A DNA stretch of 64,000 nt from Trema orientale (Eukaryota > Streptophyta > Magnoliopsida > Rosales > Cannabaceae): positions 260,575 through 324,574 of the forward strand of contig JXTC01000325.1 of assembly GCA_002914845.1 (NCBI GenBank). The letters run 5' to 3'. The notes under the pieces are model-generated. The model ran no database searches, was not told the origin of the DNA, and saw only the letters and a program-made list of their open reading frames with translations. Positions 1 through 11,590 of the stretch are shown here, piece by piece. The translations under genes were made by a program, and so were the position numbers. Position 1 is the stretch's first letter. Each line of letters opens with the position of its first letter.

Positions 1-101
1 TAACATGGAATTTATTAATAATAAATAGATACTAAATAATCCAATAAATATTATTTATAATGTCTAAATAATAAACTGCTTTATAGGACATTATTCCAAC
101 A
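1..101 (-). repeat. Terminal fragment of a Copia-like LTR (window edge)
   Basis: The stretch ends with a GGACATTATTCCAACA-type terminus. On the minus strand this reads TGTTGGAATAATGTCC, which resembles the U3 start of the Copia LTRs at 5693-8111 and 45422-47268. The rest of the LTR would lie left of the window. Only the terminus is recognisable, so the call is tentative. Confidence 0.35.
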
Positions 102-825
102 TATAGAAAATCATAAACTTGTTTTGAAACGGTATAAACTTATTTTTTGACAGTTTAAAGAATCAATGAAAATTTAAGCTTTTTACTTGAAAATCCTTTT
201 TTAGAAATAATTTTATATGAAAGTTTGGGCCAATAAAAAGATCATAAAATATGCAAACTATATACAAAAACTAAAAATATACCCTATCTAGGCTTGGTTT
301 TGTATTGTTGATCTTTAATTGTCTTTAAACTTCCAGCTCTATCTTTTTCATAATCTTTCTTGAATATTTTTGTGTTTTTGTCCAATAATTTTGCTACACA
401 CTCAAGTAGATCATTAGTCTTAAATTATATATTCGTTAACTTCAAAATATGAGTATAAGATTGAAACCTAAAAGGTCAATAAACTAGATCTATAATTCAG
501 TGTCATAATAAAATTAGTTATATGTTTTAACATTAAAAATTACTAATTTAAGCAATGGCCTTGAATTATGACATTTGTGCCACTTTGACCTGTGAATGGT
601 TTTCTTTTTTTTTTTTTAATACTAAAATATGTCCTCGTACATGAATTGATCATTAAACTCCTAGTTTTGTTAACAGAAGAGCCAACACGACAACAATATC
701 GTAGTTCAAGGTAGCGTACTATTTAAGTTGCAAACTCGAGTTAGAGACAAAGTGGCAGAATAATTGAATCAGGAAATCATTAGTGACATGAATTTGACAA
801 TTTTTAATTGGTTAGCTATACTTAG
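102..825. other. AT-rich intergenic DNA, nothing recognised
   Basis: No convincing coding signal, RNA gene or terminal repeat was seen. The sequence is AT-rich with short homopolymer runs. Confidence 0.5.
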
Positions 826-1579
826 AGATGTTAACTGGGCCGTACTGTGTTGGCTAGGCACATTTGTGCCTTGTGCCGTGCCGGCCCGAGCATGATTACT
901 AATCATGTTGTGCCGTGTCCAACCCGTTACGTACTTGTGCTGTATCCGTACCTGATTTCATGCCGTAATCATGCCGTTAATGTGCTATTATCATACTTGT
1001 TTATTTTCGTGCCTAATTGTTCTATTTTTGATATTATTCTATTACCGTGTCTAATCGTGCCTGTTGTCGGTATTGAGTTATTTTCCGTGCGTAATCGTGC
1101 TCATTTTCGATATTGTGCTATTTTCATGCCTAATCTTACCCGTTTCCGCTATTATACTATGTTCGTATTAATTGCACCCGTTTAGGTATTATGATGTTTC
1201 CATAGTCGTGCTTGTTTTTTATTACATTATTCTTGTGTCCAACTTTGTCCACTTTTCATATCATATATGATTTTAAGCCTAATTATTTTTATTTTCAAAA
1301 TCTTATTATTCTTGTTCCATAATCATTCTCATTCTTGATTTTTTTTTTAAATTTAGTTGTTTTAATACTATTTGACACATTTCTTTTTAAGTAATTATGA
1401 ATTATGAATTGTTAATTATTATGTAATAGAAAGAAATTATTTAAAAATTAAGATAACTTTTATGCAAAAACAAACTTGAATTGAAATATTAGAGAGTGTA
1501 CGTGAGTAATGATAATTAATTTAAATTTCTATAGTTAAAGTATATTCCAACTAAATTGGCCCCTACTCAAATTATATCA
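826..1579 (+). repeat. Partial copy of the hAT-like element found complete at 22948-24252
   Basis: It starts with AGAGATGTTAACTGGGC, followed by a segment rich in GTGCCGTGCCGGCCC-like words. A run of degenerate units of about 40 bases follows (CGTGCCTAATCGTGCCCG, then TTCGGTATTATGCTA). The copy at 22955-23790 has the same order of words and the same AT-rich tail. This copy stops near 1579, so its 3' terminal inverted repeat is missing. The 112-codon open frame inside it is a by-product of the tandem units. Confidence 0.7.
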
Positions 1580-4500
1580 TCAGTTAGTTCATCAAGAAAT
1601 AATTTACTTTAGGACTAAGTTCTTCATATAGTTTTATTCCAAGTAAGTGGTATTTATTCTAACAAAGGATAAACAAATACAATTCAGATCGTTTTTCCAA
1701 CTTAGTCATTTTTTCTTTCACACGTATGTTGGACAACCACAAATACGGGTATGACATAAACTAGCTTTTATGTCCTCTTTATATTTTAAATAGAAGTCAT
1801 AGGTATTGACATAGATGGAACTCTGTTAATAAGTATATCACGATCTCCGAGATGTATTCCAAAAGATTTTGTAATGATGAACAATTGAGCAACAACTTAA
1901 TCATACCCAAAAGTTTTCATTGTTTGTGGGATATTCATAAGAATTCTCTAAAGTGGTATTCAACGCTTCGATCCAATCGATGCGTCTTTAAGCTTTTCCT
2001 AATTATCTTTTGGTTTCTGCTTTCAATTCTTTGAAATTTTCGAAAGAATTCAATTAGCAATAATATTAGGTAAACATAACAAAATTTTGAATAATTATTC
2101 ATAGTGATATATTCAAAACCTCATTGGGCTTGATTACTCAAGACTATTTTTGGACATTCTTGCACTCTTAGGTCTTTTCTAATAAAGGACCTTTTAGTCA
2201 TTTTACCTTCCTTATGGGATTCATAGATTAGTGGTAGTTTGGCTTCTAACAAATTTAGATATCATTTTACCTTCTAACAATTTTCTTTCAATATCTTTTA
2301 GTGCTATATAGGAAACATTTTCTTTTTTAACTAAGGATTAGAAAATTAACTTTTAGCTACTTTAGCTTGGTAACAATGTTCATTAGGTATCTTATTGAGA
2401 TTTAGTATAATATTATAGTGGTTTAAATTCCTTGAATTCCATGCTATAACACATTTGACATCGTATGCTAATATGTATCAATGAATTATCTAGGAATTCT
2501 CTCACTACATATATGCTTTATTTTTCTTTACTATTCTCTCCAATAAATGTGGACAAATATATAAGAGTAAAAACTTAATAACTGATCAGCTATAAGCACG
2601 AAATCTAGGTTACATTAATCCAGGCAACATAATTTAACCATATAAGTTACATATGTGTGAGTACACTGGGTCGAAGAATTAAGGGCATATCTACTTGAAC
2701 AAAAATAAATAATCCATATAATAGCAAACATCATATAATAAATATTAGGAATAATTAACATAATGTAAAATAAAATCTATAAAATGCAAATGAAGTATCC
2801 CTAAGACTATCACTAATATTCATAGTAATTCAACTTTCTATTAATTACTAACCTCCTATGGGAAGTCATGCAATTAACAAATCAAACTGAAATAATTTTA
2901 TTTAGAAAATAAAGTAAATATCTCATATCGCATATTTCTAACTACCATTTAATTTAGTCCTCTACTCTACTAATAAGAACTCCTACGAGAGAATATTAAT
3001 ATTTCAAGTTAAGTGTATAACTATTGTTTCAGTAATTAAACTTTCTATATATGATAGTCTCCTATGGGTGATCAACCTCATATAGTCCACTTAATACTTT
3101 ATCCTAATAAATTCATTTCAAGTACTACCTAGACGAAAATCCTCCTACAAGAGCTCAGAAAGATTCCGAGGTAAGGAACATTCTAGTATATAATGAACCA
3201 ACAATGGAGACTATAGGTATCTCATACCTTTTTCCACTCAATAGTTTATAATTAGGAATTTAATAATTTTACCCAGTTATCTTATAACTTACTTAGTAAC
3301 CTAAATTCAATTATGTAAGCATGTTCATATTTTGCATGTGAGTAGTTCAACTATTCTATCTGACATGTTACTAAGATCATGTAATTAAATACTCTATATA
3401 GAATATACATACATTGCTATTCATATAATAATTAAATATTTGCAGAATTTAATAAAATAGAAAAGTTAATGATTATCAATCATTATAGCATATATTATTA
3501 TTTAATAATTGAACAATCTTTTATCAAAAGATAATATTAAATAATAAACGTGAGAGATAATATTCAAATTTAAATAATTAAGATTTTCACAAAATATAAT
3601 TTATTTAATTAAAGTATTTAATCCAAATTAAATCTCTTTGAATATTTCAAAATTCGAATTCAACTTTTGAAATTAAATTTAAATTATAATTTCAATTATC
3701 TCATAACTAGAATATCTCCCACTAATTATCTCATAATTTCAAAATCATATTTTAATCTCAATAAAATAAAACTGTAAACTTTCTATTTAAATTTAAATTT
3801 GATAATATTAATTTAAATCTTCACAAGATTCAAATTGGATATGTGAATGATTTAATCTAATTAAATCTATACAAATATCTGTTGATTTAAATTTAACTTT
3901 GAAATTTCAAATCTCAAATTAATTATTACATAATTAATATTGATTACCTAAAAGATTTAATCAAATTAAATCTGCTAGAATATTTCCAGATTTAAATTCG
4001 ACATTTGAATTCCAAATCCCTAAATTAATTACTAAATAATTATATAGATAATCTTTTGAAAATTTAATCTTTTAAAATCTTCTAGATTATCTTTAGATTT
4101 AAATTCAACATTTGATTTCAAATCATAACTTAATTATCAAATAATTAAAATAGAAATAGTATCCAATCACATAAATTTAAAATTATAATCATCTCATAAT
4201 ATCCAATTTTCTATTTTATTATTATTAAAAATAAAAAGTTCATAATTTTGCCAAAATTGAAATTATTTCATAATTTTTAATTATCCATTTTAATTCCATT
4301 AAAATAAACCACCAATTTTAAAGTCAAGAGCAAATAGATTTGGATAGATAATATATTCTTTCTAATTTTAATTTGAAATCTTTATAAGTTTCAAATTTAA
4401 ATGGTAGAAGATTTACCTATTAAAATCTCCTAGAATATCTCTAAATTTGAATTTAAATCAAATTTAAAAAATTCAAATTAACAATTAATTATCACATAAA

Positions 4501-5030
4501 TAGCTTAGGAAATATCTAACTAAATATTTGAATTGAAAATTTTAAATATCATCACATAATATCTAATTGATAATCTTCTATTTATTTTAATTAATTATCT
4601 TATATTTAATTTAAATAATCATTATCTAATAATGATAACTGATAGAATTTGATTTCCTTAAAATAATAGAATCTTATCCATATTTAAATTTGAAATCAAA
4701 TTTATTTAAATATATGATCGTGAATATATTTAAATAGTTATTTAAATTTCCTTGAATCAAGTGATCTTATCTTTGATTTAAATTTATTTAAATTGAAGAT
4801 CATATCCTTAAAATGAATCTTTTCACAAACTAGAGATCTTATCTTTAATTTAAATTTCTAAAATTAGAGAACATAAGATTTTCTGATAGGATCTTATTCT
4901 ATCAGATTAGTTTCCAAATTTGAATTTCAAAAATCAGATAAGATAACTAACTCAAATTTCCTAAATTATCTCTAATTTGAAATTAAAATATAGAAATTTA
5001 AAATAGGAAATTATCTAAAATAGATAATTT
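1580..5030. other. Long AT-rich non-coding stretch, possibly internal DNA of a degenerate LTR element
   Basis: The region is very AT-rich and contains many variations on AAATTTAAATTC/GAATTTAAATTT words, especially at 3580-5000. No long open frame and no gag or pol motif was seen. A primer-binding-site-like sequence and an LTR lie just to the right (5679-8111), so this could be the non-coding interior of a large non-autonomous retroelement on the minus strand. That is inference; no matching 3' LTR was found. Confidence 0.4.
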
Positions 5031-5260
5031 GAGATCAGCGGCATTGGGATATCGATCGGAATGCTGGAACAAGGAGCCGCCATGAGGACGAAAGTCTCCA
5101 GGTGCCGCAAAGCCACACATGGGACTAATCTTGCACACCAACAGGTCATATGCGGCCAAAGGACTAGGGCAAAAGCCTGCATGGCCATGGGAGTATAGCA
5201 ACACCCATACGGCCAGGGGTAGCACATGGAGTGCTACCTGCACGGCTAGTGCAAGTTGCT
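5031..5260. other. GC-rich island inside AT-rich DNA
   Basis: Composition changes abruptly to GC-rich, with words such as GCCGCAAAGCC, GCATGGCCATGGG and ACGGCCAGGGG. Two overlapping short minus-strand frames (81 and 70 codons) cover it but resemble no family I know. It may be a captured fragment or part of the neighbouring retroelement. Confidence 0.4.
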
Positions 5261-5678
5261 CTCACATGACTTGAATTGAATAAACCATTTTTCATAAAAC
5301 GGTTTATGAAAAAAGGCTAGTGCCACCTTTTTTTATTTTTTAAATTGAATAAACTATTTTTCATAAAAAAATTAAAAAACAATTAAGATCAAACAACTTT
5401 TTATGTACAGTTTATTAAGAATATAAAGCATAAACACATAAAAAATTAAGAACATGCTAGAATCATAATCAAAAACGAAAAATACATTATCATAAACTCA
5501 TTGTAATATCTAATTGATTATTATTTAATCTCATTAAATCTATCAATCATCATACATAATAGAGCAAACTCATGAATATGAACAAGACCAAATACACAGA
5601 GATCATCATGGAAATCAAAGATCATCAAACGCTAAGAGAATAACATGAACAAGATATACTAGATCATCAAAAACCTTT

Positions 5679-5690
5679 GCTCTGGTACCA
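5679..5690 (-). other. Primer binding site, initiator tRNA-Met type
   Basis: On the minus strand the sequence reads TGGTACCAGAGC. This differs at one base from TGGTATCAGAGC, the usual plant Copia primer binding site complementary to the 3' end of initiator tRNA-Met. It lies 2 bases from the LTR terminus at 5693, as expected for a 5' LTR in minus orientation. Confidence 0.65.
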
Positions 5691-5692
5691 AT

Positions 5693-8111
5693 TGCTAGAA
5701 ATTTCAAAAACGATTTTACCGAAAATGATTATCGCAGTTTTGTAAATAAATCAAGAATGTAACAGAATTGGTATTTTAAATTTTTTTTTTAAATTTTATG
5801 AAACAAAATATAGGATCATTGATCTAACATAAATCAATTCACGAATTTTGGTTTAGATAAAACTTGGAAACACTTCACAATCATTGAGCCTTTCGAAGAA
5901 ACCCGTTAAATGATCTAGTGTGTGGACACCTTCTTGATGCTAGAATTGATCTAACACTTAAGAAAAATCATACATATATAGAAGCTATGGAAAACACATG
6001 ATCACATCATAAAAGTAGTGAAAAAGTTAGCGGATTTAGGTTTTAAAATTTTTAGTAAAAATAATTTTCATAACCATAGATCATGCATATATCATATACA
6101 GGATCACATATAATATAAATCAAATCTAGATGCATAAACCCTAGAGATGAGCTTTAGGCTTTGTTTGGTAGGAGGGATGAGTAGAAGGATGGAGAGGGTT
6201 GGAGGGAGAGGAGTGGATCTTCCTTCATTTGGTGGGAGGGAGAGATGGAGGGGGAGGAGAAGTGGAGGGGGAAAGTCTCCCTCCAAGCTCACAACATCTC
6301 ATCCTTCCAACCATGGAAGGATTGGAGAGAAATGAAGAAAAAAAAATGAATTGACATATATATCCTCTAAAATAATTATTTAAATACTTATAAAATGGGT
6401 ATTATAGTAATTTTTTGAATAAATATTCTCCATCCTTCTTACTCTCCATCCTTCTTACCAAACAAAATAGGAGATTATCACTCTCCTCTCCCTCCTTCAC
6501 ATTCTCCATCCTCCCTTAATTCTCCATTTTTCTTACTCTCCATCCCTCCTACCAAACATAGCCTTAGGGTTTACTTCTTCTAGTGTACTCCTCCTTGATC
6601 TCCTTATTCATGGTGATCAAATCTCCAATCTTAGATCTTCTTGTCTATGCTCTTGCTTCTGGTTGATGAGGCTAGTGGGCACTAAGTTGAATCCTTCATT
6701 TGAGAACGATTAAGAATACTTTCTTGATCCTTTGGAACACCGAGACATAAAATGAGGACGTGAGGTTGTAAGAAACTTTTTCTCCCTCTCTTTCTCTCAA
6801 CCTTGGCTGAATTCTCTATCTCATTTTCCCTATGTTTTAGATGTAGCATTGTATGTGTTATTGTGCAGTATTTTCTCTCATATATTTTATATACTGATCC
6901 TAGTCCAATTAGAATTGTGCTTGTTATCCAATTTGGGCTATGAGTGTATTTTTATAAATATGTCCAACTTATGTAACATATTTATGAAAATACCAACTTC
7001 TGTATAGAATTATTATTTTATACAATTTTATGAAACTAATTTCATAAATACCACCAACCAATTGATGAGCTTTTTTGAGTTAGACTAGGGACCTAATGAA
7101 TCTAATTAATCTAAGCTAATAGTATGAAAAATACATAATAACTCTTATTATGGTTTTTGTATAAATACTATTAGTAAAGAGGACACTCCACTAAAGGCCC
7201 AATACTGCACTCTTAGATTAAATGTCATGTCTTTTATAGATATTTAATCAACTAGCCTTGATTAACCGATCTATCTAGCATATTCTATGCCATAGGTAAA
7301 ATCCCTATACAATGCCATAGCTGGATAGGTGAAATTACCGTAATACCCTTCCAACATATATTTACCTTTAAATTACCATCTTTCTATCAAGGAATAATGA
7401 TGTCGATAATTTTATTCTCAATAGCCATTTAAACAAAATTATCAACCAATTCATAAAGTGAATACTAAGATATTAGATTTAATTATTCTATAAATTTTGA
7501 AAGACCATAAAGTCGCATTATTATATAGTGTTCTTAACTATTTGGTGTTCCCGTCAATTCATAAAACATAACCTCTAATTTCACAAAGGCTAGTCTTTTA
7601 ACAAATCAAAACGTTACAACCTGTGAAAGCAAGTCTAGTCAAATATCAAGGATTATGATCTACATGCTAAGAGCTAGTTTGTGGTAATATTAAGAATTGA
7701 GTTACAGTACTCCAATTCTTTATATTACGTGGTTCTGGTCAATACACATAATTTATTTATGTTGTACTAGTGTTTCTATTAGAAGTCAGATACTTCAATA
7801 ATTTGAGACACATCATTCCTGTTGAGATAGACAAACTCTACAACCTTTAGTAAATAAAGTATTCCATCTTTATTTACAGATTGTGAACTAGTTAATTTAG
7901 ACTTAGATAAAGAAACAAGTCTCTCCATAATTAATAGTTAATCATGTTTATTTCTTTATTCACAAATAAAGTCATGGAATCTTTTTCAGATAAATAAACT
8001 ATTCAACTGAGACAGTTTAATTTAGCAAATATAATAATTGCATATAAGAGAAAGTTATTTACACTAAAAGGATAAAATTAGAAATATGCTTTTTAGGCAA
8101 ATATCCCAACA
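5693..8111 (-). mobile_element. Copia-type LTR (5' LTR of a minus-strand element)
   Basis: On the plus strand it runs from TGCTAGAAATTTC to AAATATCCCAACA. On the minus strand the LTR therefore starts TGTTGGGATATTTGCC, a start typical of plant Copia LTRs, and ends ...TCTAGCA directly before a tRNA-Met-type primer binding site. It spans about 2.4 kb, of which 407 bases are an inserted MITE (6157-6563). No coding sequence of the element is left nearby, so it is a remnant or belongs to a non-autonomous element. Confidence 0.6.
6157..6563. mobile_element. Tourist-like (PIF/Harbinger) MITE
   Basis: The ends are inverted repeats: GGCTTTGTTTGGTAGGAGGG at the left matches the reverse complement of the right end (GGCTATGTTTGGTAGGAGGG). 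The element is flanked by TTA on both sides (6154-6156 and 6564-6566), the 3-bp target duplication of the PIF/Harbinger superfamily. The interior is purine-rich on the left and pyrimidine-rich on the right, and has no gene. The two 62-codon frames in it are by-products of this pairing. Confidence 0.88.
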
Positions 8112-9502
8112 CTTGATTCCCAACGAGAGGTGAGCAGAATGATCTGACAAATACTCTTCCTTTTCCTTGATTGCACGTCTACGGCTATAGGTATCTCTCC
8201 CTCGGCAGCCATAAACGAGTTCAGGATTTTTCCTGCAATAGCTCGGCTCTCTCACTATCTCTTTTTCTCTCTGTGTTTGAAAATCATAGTCTCTGTGACT
8301 GTAGTAGGCATGTGTCTATAGTACAGAGAATAGAGAATATTTTCTTTTATTTTACTAGGGAGATATAAACCCTATTAAGCTTATTAGGCTCGACTGACCA
8401 TTTAATTAGTTATGGGCTATGTGTGAGCTAGACATGAGACCTTATGGATCCAAGTAGTCTAAGCTCTAATAGGCCAACTACTGACAATCATAATTTACTC
8501 TTAATTATGACTGGACCTTGTCTATTAATATTAGGGTATTCTACTATAGGACCAATATTGTACTCTTAGATTAAATGTCATATATTTTCTGTGAAGCTTA
8601 TTAATCACATTAATTAGCTCGATCTATTTAATATATACTATACATATAGATGTACCCCTGATGTAATGCCAGACTAAAAAGGTAAAATTACAGTATTATC
8701 CCTCTAGTACATATTTTTTTTGAGTTACCATTTTTCATCTAATGGATAATAATTGACTACGGTAATTATAACTGCCCATACAAACATATACAAATTCACA
8801 AAGTGAATACCAGGTGCCTAGTTTTTATTATCCAAGTCCTTAAAAAAATTCAAAGTGACATTATATGCATGGTATCCAAATCATGAAGAGTGTCTTTGTT
8901 AATTCACAAATCTCATGTTCTAAGATACCGGAGTTTGAACCATAGAACGAAACTAGTCATTTGTAAGTCAAAAAGATAAAACTCATGAAAGTAAGTCCGA
9001 CAATCACTAGGATTAAAGTGATATTGCAATAGTGCTAGATTCTTGAAAGATAGAATATTGGGTTACGATACTTAACCTCAAATTCTATTTTCACTTGGTC
9101 CAGTTCAATGCACTTATAACTTTCTTTAACACAATAATATTTTGATTTGAAGTCAAACATTTCGATGATCGGAGACTTCATCAATCCTGTTAAAATAGAC
9201 AACACTATATTCTATAGAAAAATAAAGTATTCCATCTTTATTTGCAGAATGCGAATTTTTTATTTAGATATAATAAAATAAAAAATTTAGTCTCCCGCAT
9301 ATGAACATTTCATATGAATAATTCTTTATTACTCATTAGTATGAAATTTTTAAACGTTTGTATAATAGAAAACATAAACATTATCTACATATAATTGAGA
9401 TATAATGTATAATTTATTAACAACAAATAGATAACACGTAAATATAACAAATATTATTTAAAAAAACTAATAAAAACTACTTTCTAGGGCATATTCTCAA
9501 TA
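8112..9502 (-). mobile_element. Second, diverged Copia LTR fragment
   Basis: It shares ordered blocks with the LTR at 5693-8111, for example CTCTTAGATTAAATGTCAT (7209 and 8570 regions) and AAAGTATTCCATCTTTATTT (7856 and 9223 regions). It ends in GGGCATATTCTCAATA, a decayed version of the ...CCCAACA terminus. It begins abruptly where the first LTR ends, so its left part is missing or was replaced. Confidence 0.6.
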
Positions 9503-9880
9503 GTGGTGATATTTAAAAGTGTACTTAAAATGTAATTTAGGAATTTTAAGCATTAAAATTAAACAATTGCAGAAACCTTCTCTCAAAATTTGTAGCTCCA
9601 AAAATCCTAAAAAATATAAATAATAGATCTTTCAATATCTCAAAATGCTTTTGTCCAGTTTATTTTTCTTTAAATGTATTTTCAAATGCTACAACGTGCT
9701 CTACACGTGTAGTTTTCGTTAGAAATTTAAGAGTACGTTACAATTTAGATAGTTTAGGAATCAAATTGGTTCAAATCGAAAAGTTTAAGAACTTAATTAC
9801 CATAATTAAAATTTTGAAGACCAAGCCATAAATAAGATAGTTCAGACCATTTGTATGTGGCATAAACCATTAACATGAAT
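9503..9880. repeat. Diverged copy of the dispersed repeat at 30652-31165
   Basis: It shares ordered blocks with the right half of 30652-31165: CTCTCAAAATTTG..CTCC, GAACTTAATTACCATAATT, and a closing TAGTTCnGnnCATTTGT. It looks like a truncated copy of the same non-autonomous DNA element. Confidence 0.5.
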
Positions 9881-9904
9881 TAGAAAATTTTTCAAATATA
9901 AGTA

Positions 9905-10158
9905 AAGATGATGGAGACCGAGGTAAAGGTGCTGGTCATACAATTCAAGATCTTTTGCGAGGAATTGGCAATCCAATGACTAGGGCAAGGACAAAGAGGA
10001 TGAAAGAAGCTTTGCAAGGCTTAATCATTGAAGCATTCGACAAAGTGGCTATTTTAGAAGAATCTAAGACTAATCTAGAAGTTTCCAAAGCTTCATCAAG
10101 GACAGTCACTTATCTTTATATACAAGGCTATAATCTAGAGGCTCAATTCGCATATTAA
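9905..10158 (+). pseudogene. Relic of a Ty3/gypsy retrotransposon polyprotein tail
   Basis: The frame reads through DGDRGKGAGHTIQDLL, then NPMTRARTKRMKEALQGLI, and ends at a stop at 10156-10158. A P-M-T-R-A-R-x-K-R-x-K-E-A-L segment recurs in plant Ty3/gypsy polyproteins, as I recall. Only about 80 codons remain and no start, protease, RT or integrase is present. The adjoining DNA to about 10570 (TTTGGTGAGCTTTTGCTTTGCC, then TTCTTGTGTTCTTGGC) looks like the downstream LTR of the same element. Confidence 0.5.
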
Positions 10159-10570
10159 TGGGCTCATAGGATTAATTAGGGTTTTCTTATGTGTTAGGCC
10201 CATGTTTTTTTTAGTTGTTTTACTTAAACATTTTTTTTATTATTTATTAATTAGGGTTTCCTATTCAATTACAATTCAAGCCTATATAGATGCTACAAAA
10301 CGTCTAAACATGTCAGATTATCAATAAAAACGTTTTCTTTGGTGAGCTTTTGCTTTGCCTTCTTGTGTTCTTGGCTGAATACAAATTTCGACTTATCAAG
10401 GGAGTGATCAACCTTTGTGGCATCTCAGGATTAGGGTTTTAAGGGTTTAGTTTTCATAGGGTTCTAATCTGATCAACAATAACTCATTTCCTAAAGATTC
10501 GGAGTGCGTCTAATCCATTGTTTCAAGGGTTCCTATGGCTTGTCGCCTAGTGGGTTCTTATCAAAAGATT
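10159..10570 (+). repeat. LTR-like sequence downstream of the Ty3 relic
   Basis: It follows the polyprotein relic and contains a TATA-like CCTATATAGATGC, an AATAAA-type signal (CAATAAAAACG) and a CT-rich R/U5-like tail. No clear terminal TG/CA boundaries were found, so the extent is approximate. Confidence 0.35.
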
Positions 10571-10729
10571 TGCGATAATGTTTATTTTCTAATATACAAA
10601 TCACTCTTAACATTTTGAATTAAAATAGCATTTCAATGCGTGTATATTTTTTTAATATGAAAATGTAATTTTGTAAATAATAGTTTTGGTGGCTTTTTTA
10701 ATATTTTAAAAAGAAATTTGATTTATATG

Positions 10730-11590
10730 ATAAACTTAAAAAAAACGAAAAATCCTAGATTTTAACATTTTTTTTAATAATGCCAAATTTTATTTAGAAA
10801 AATATCACTTTTCAAAATATTTAAAAAATCACATTTTACCAATTGATGAGATACTTGAGATAACTATTCAAGTTGCTTGAAGTAACTAGACTAGTTACCT
10901 TAAGTAACTCGATTGGTTATCTAAAATAACCAGATTGATTACCTCAAGTACCATTTTCAATACGAATTTTAAAGAAAAATGATACTTTTCTAAATATTAT
11001 AGTAAAGTGGTATTTCTGAAAAATATTTGCTAAAATGACGTATCCTCTAGATGGCTTTTTACAAAATTCCAAGCCCAAAGTACCAAAAATTGAAAAATCC
11101 CAGATGGGCTGAATTTTCTGAAAAATTCTGAATTTATTTACAAAAACATCACTTTTTATATGTTTGTTTAGAGAAATAATATTTTTAATAAATATTTTGA
11201 AAATACAACTTTTTCTTACAAATTGCTATTTTTCAATGGTACTTGAGGTAGCCAGTTGAGTTACTTGTAGTAACCAATCTAGCTACTTGAGGTAATTGGT
11301 CAAATTATCTCATACTTGAGATAACTTAATTAGTTTTTTCAAGTATCTCATCAATTAATAAAAAATAGTTTTTTTCTAAATATTTTTACAATTAGTATTT
11401 TTCTAATTAAAATATGGGATTTTTTAAATAATTTTGAAATTCAGGACTTTTCAATTTTTTCGAAAAAATTACCATAAAAAAATCAAATTTCCTCTTTTCT
11501 AAATGAATCGGGAATTTAAAAAAAAAATGTAGCCCAATCAGGATTTTTTAGTTTTTTGGACTTTGGGCCAGTTTTGTAAAAAACACAGTT
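10730..11590. repeat. Fold-back repeat with GTAACT/AGTTAC palindromes
   Basis: Around 10842-10960 the sequence reads GATGAGATACTTGAGATAAC and so on. Around 11232-11350 it recurs in reverse complement (TGGTACTTGAGGTA to AAGTATCTCATCAATT). A second inverted pair, near 11052-11108 and 11535-11590, carries GCCCAAAGTnCCAAAAA and its complement. A related, non-inverted copy lies at 44500-44990. The nested inverted pairs suggest a non-autonomous DNA element that inserted next to an inverted relative. Confidence 0.6.

Noticed and set aside
847-1185. 112-codon open frame, hydrophobic
   Set aside because: It lies entirely in the degenerate 40-base units of the hAT-like repeat; the periodic sequence explains the open frame and the paralogous repeat at 23324 gives only a similar chance ORF.
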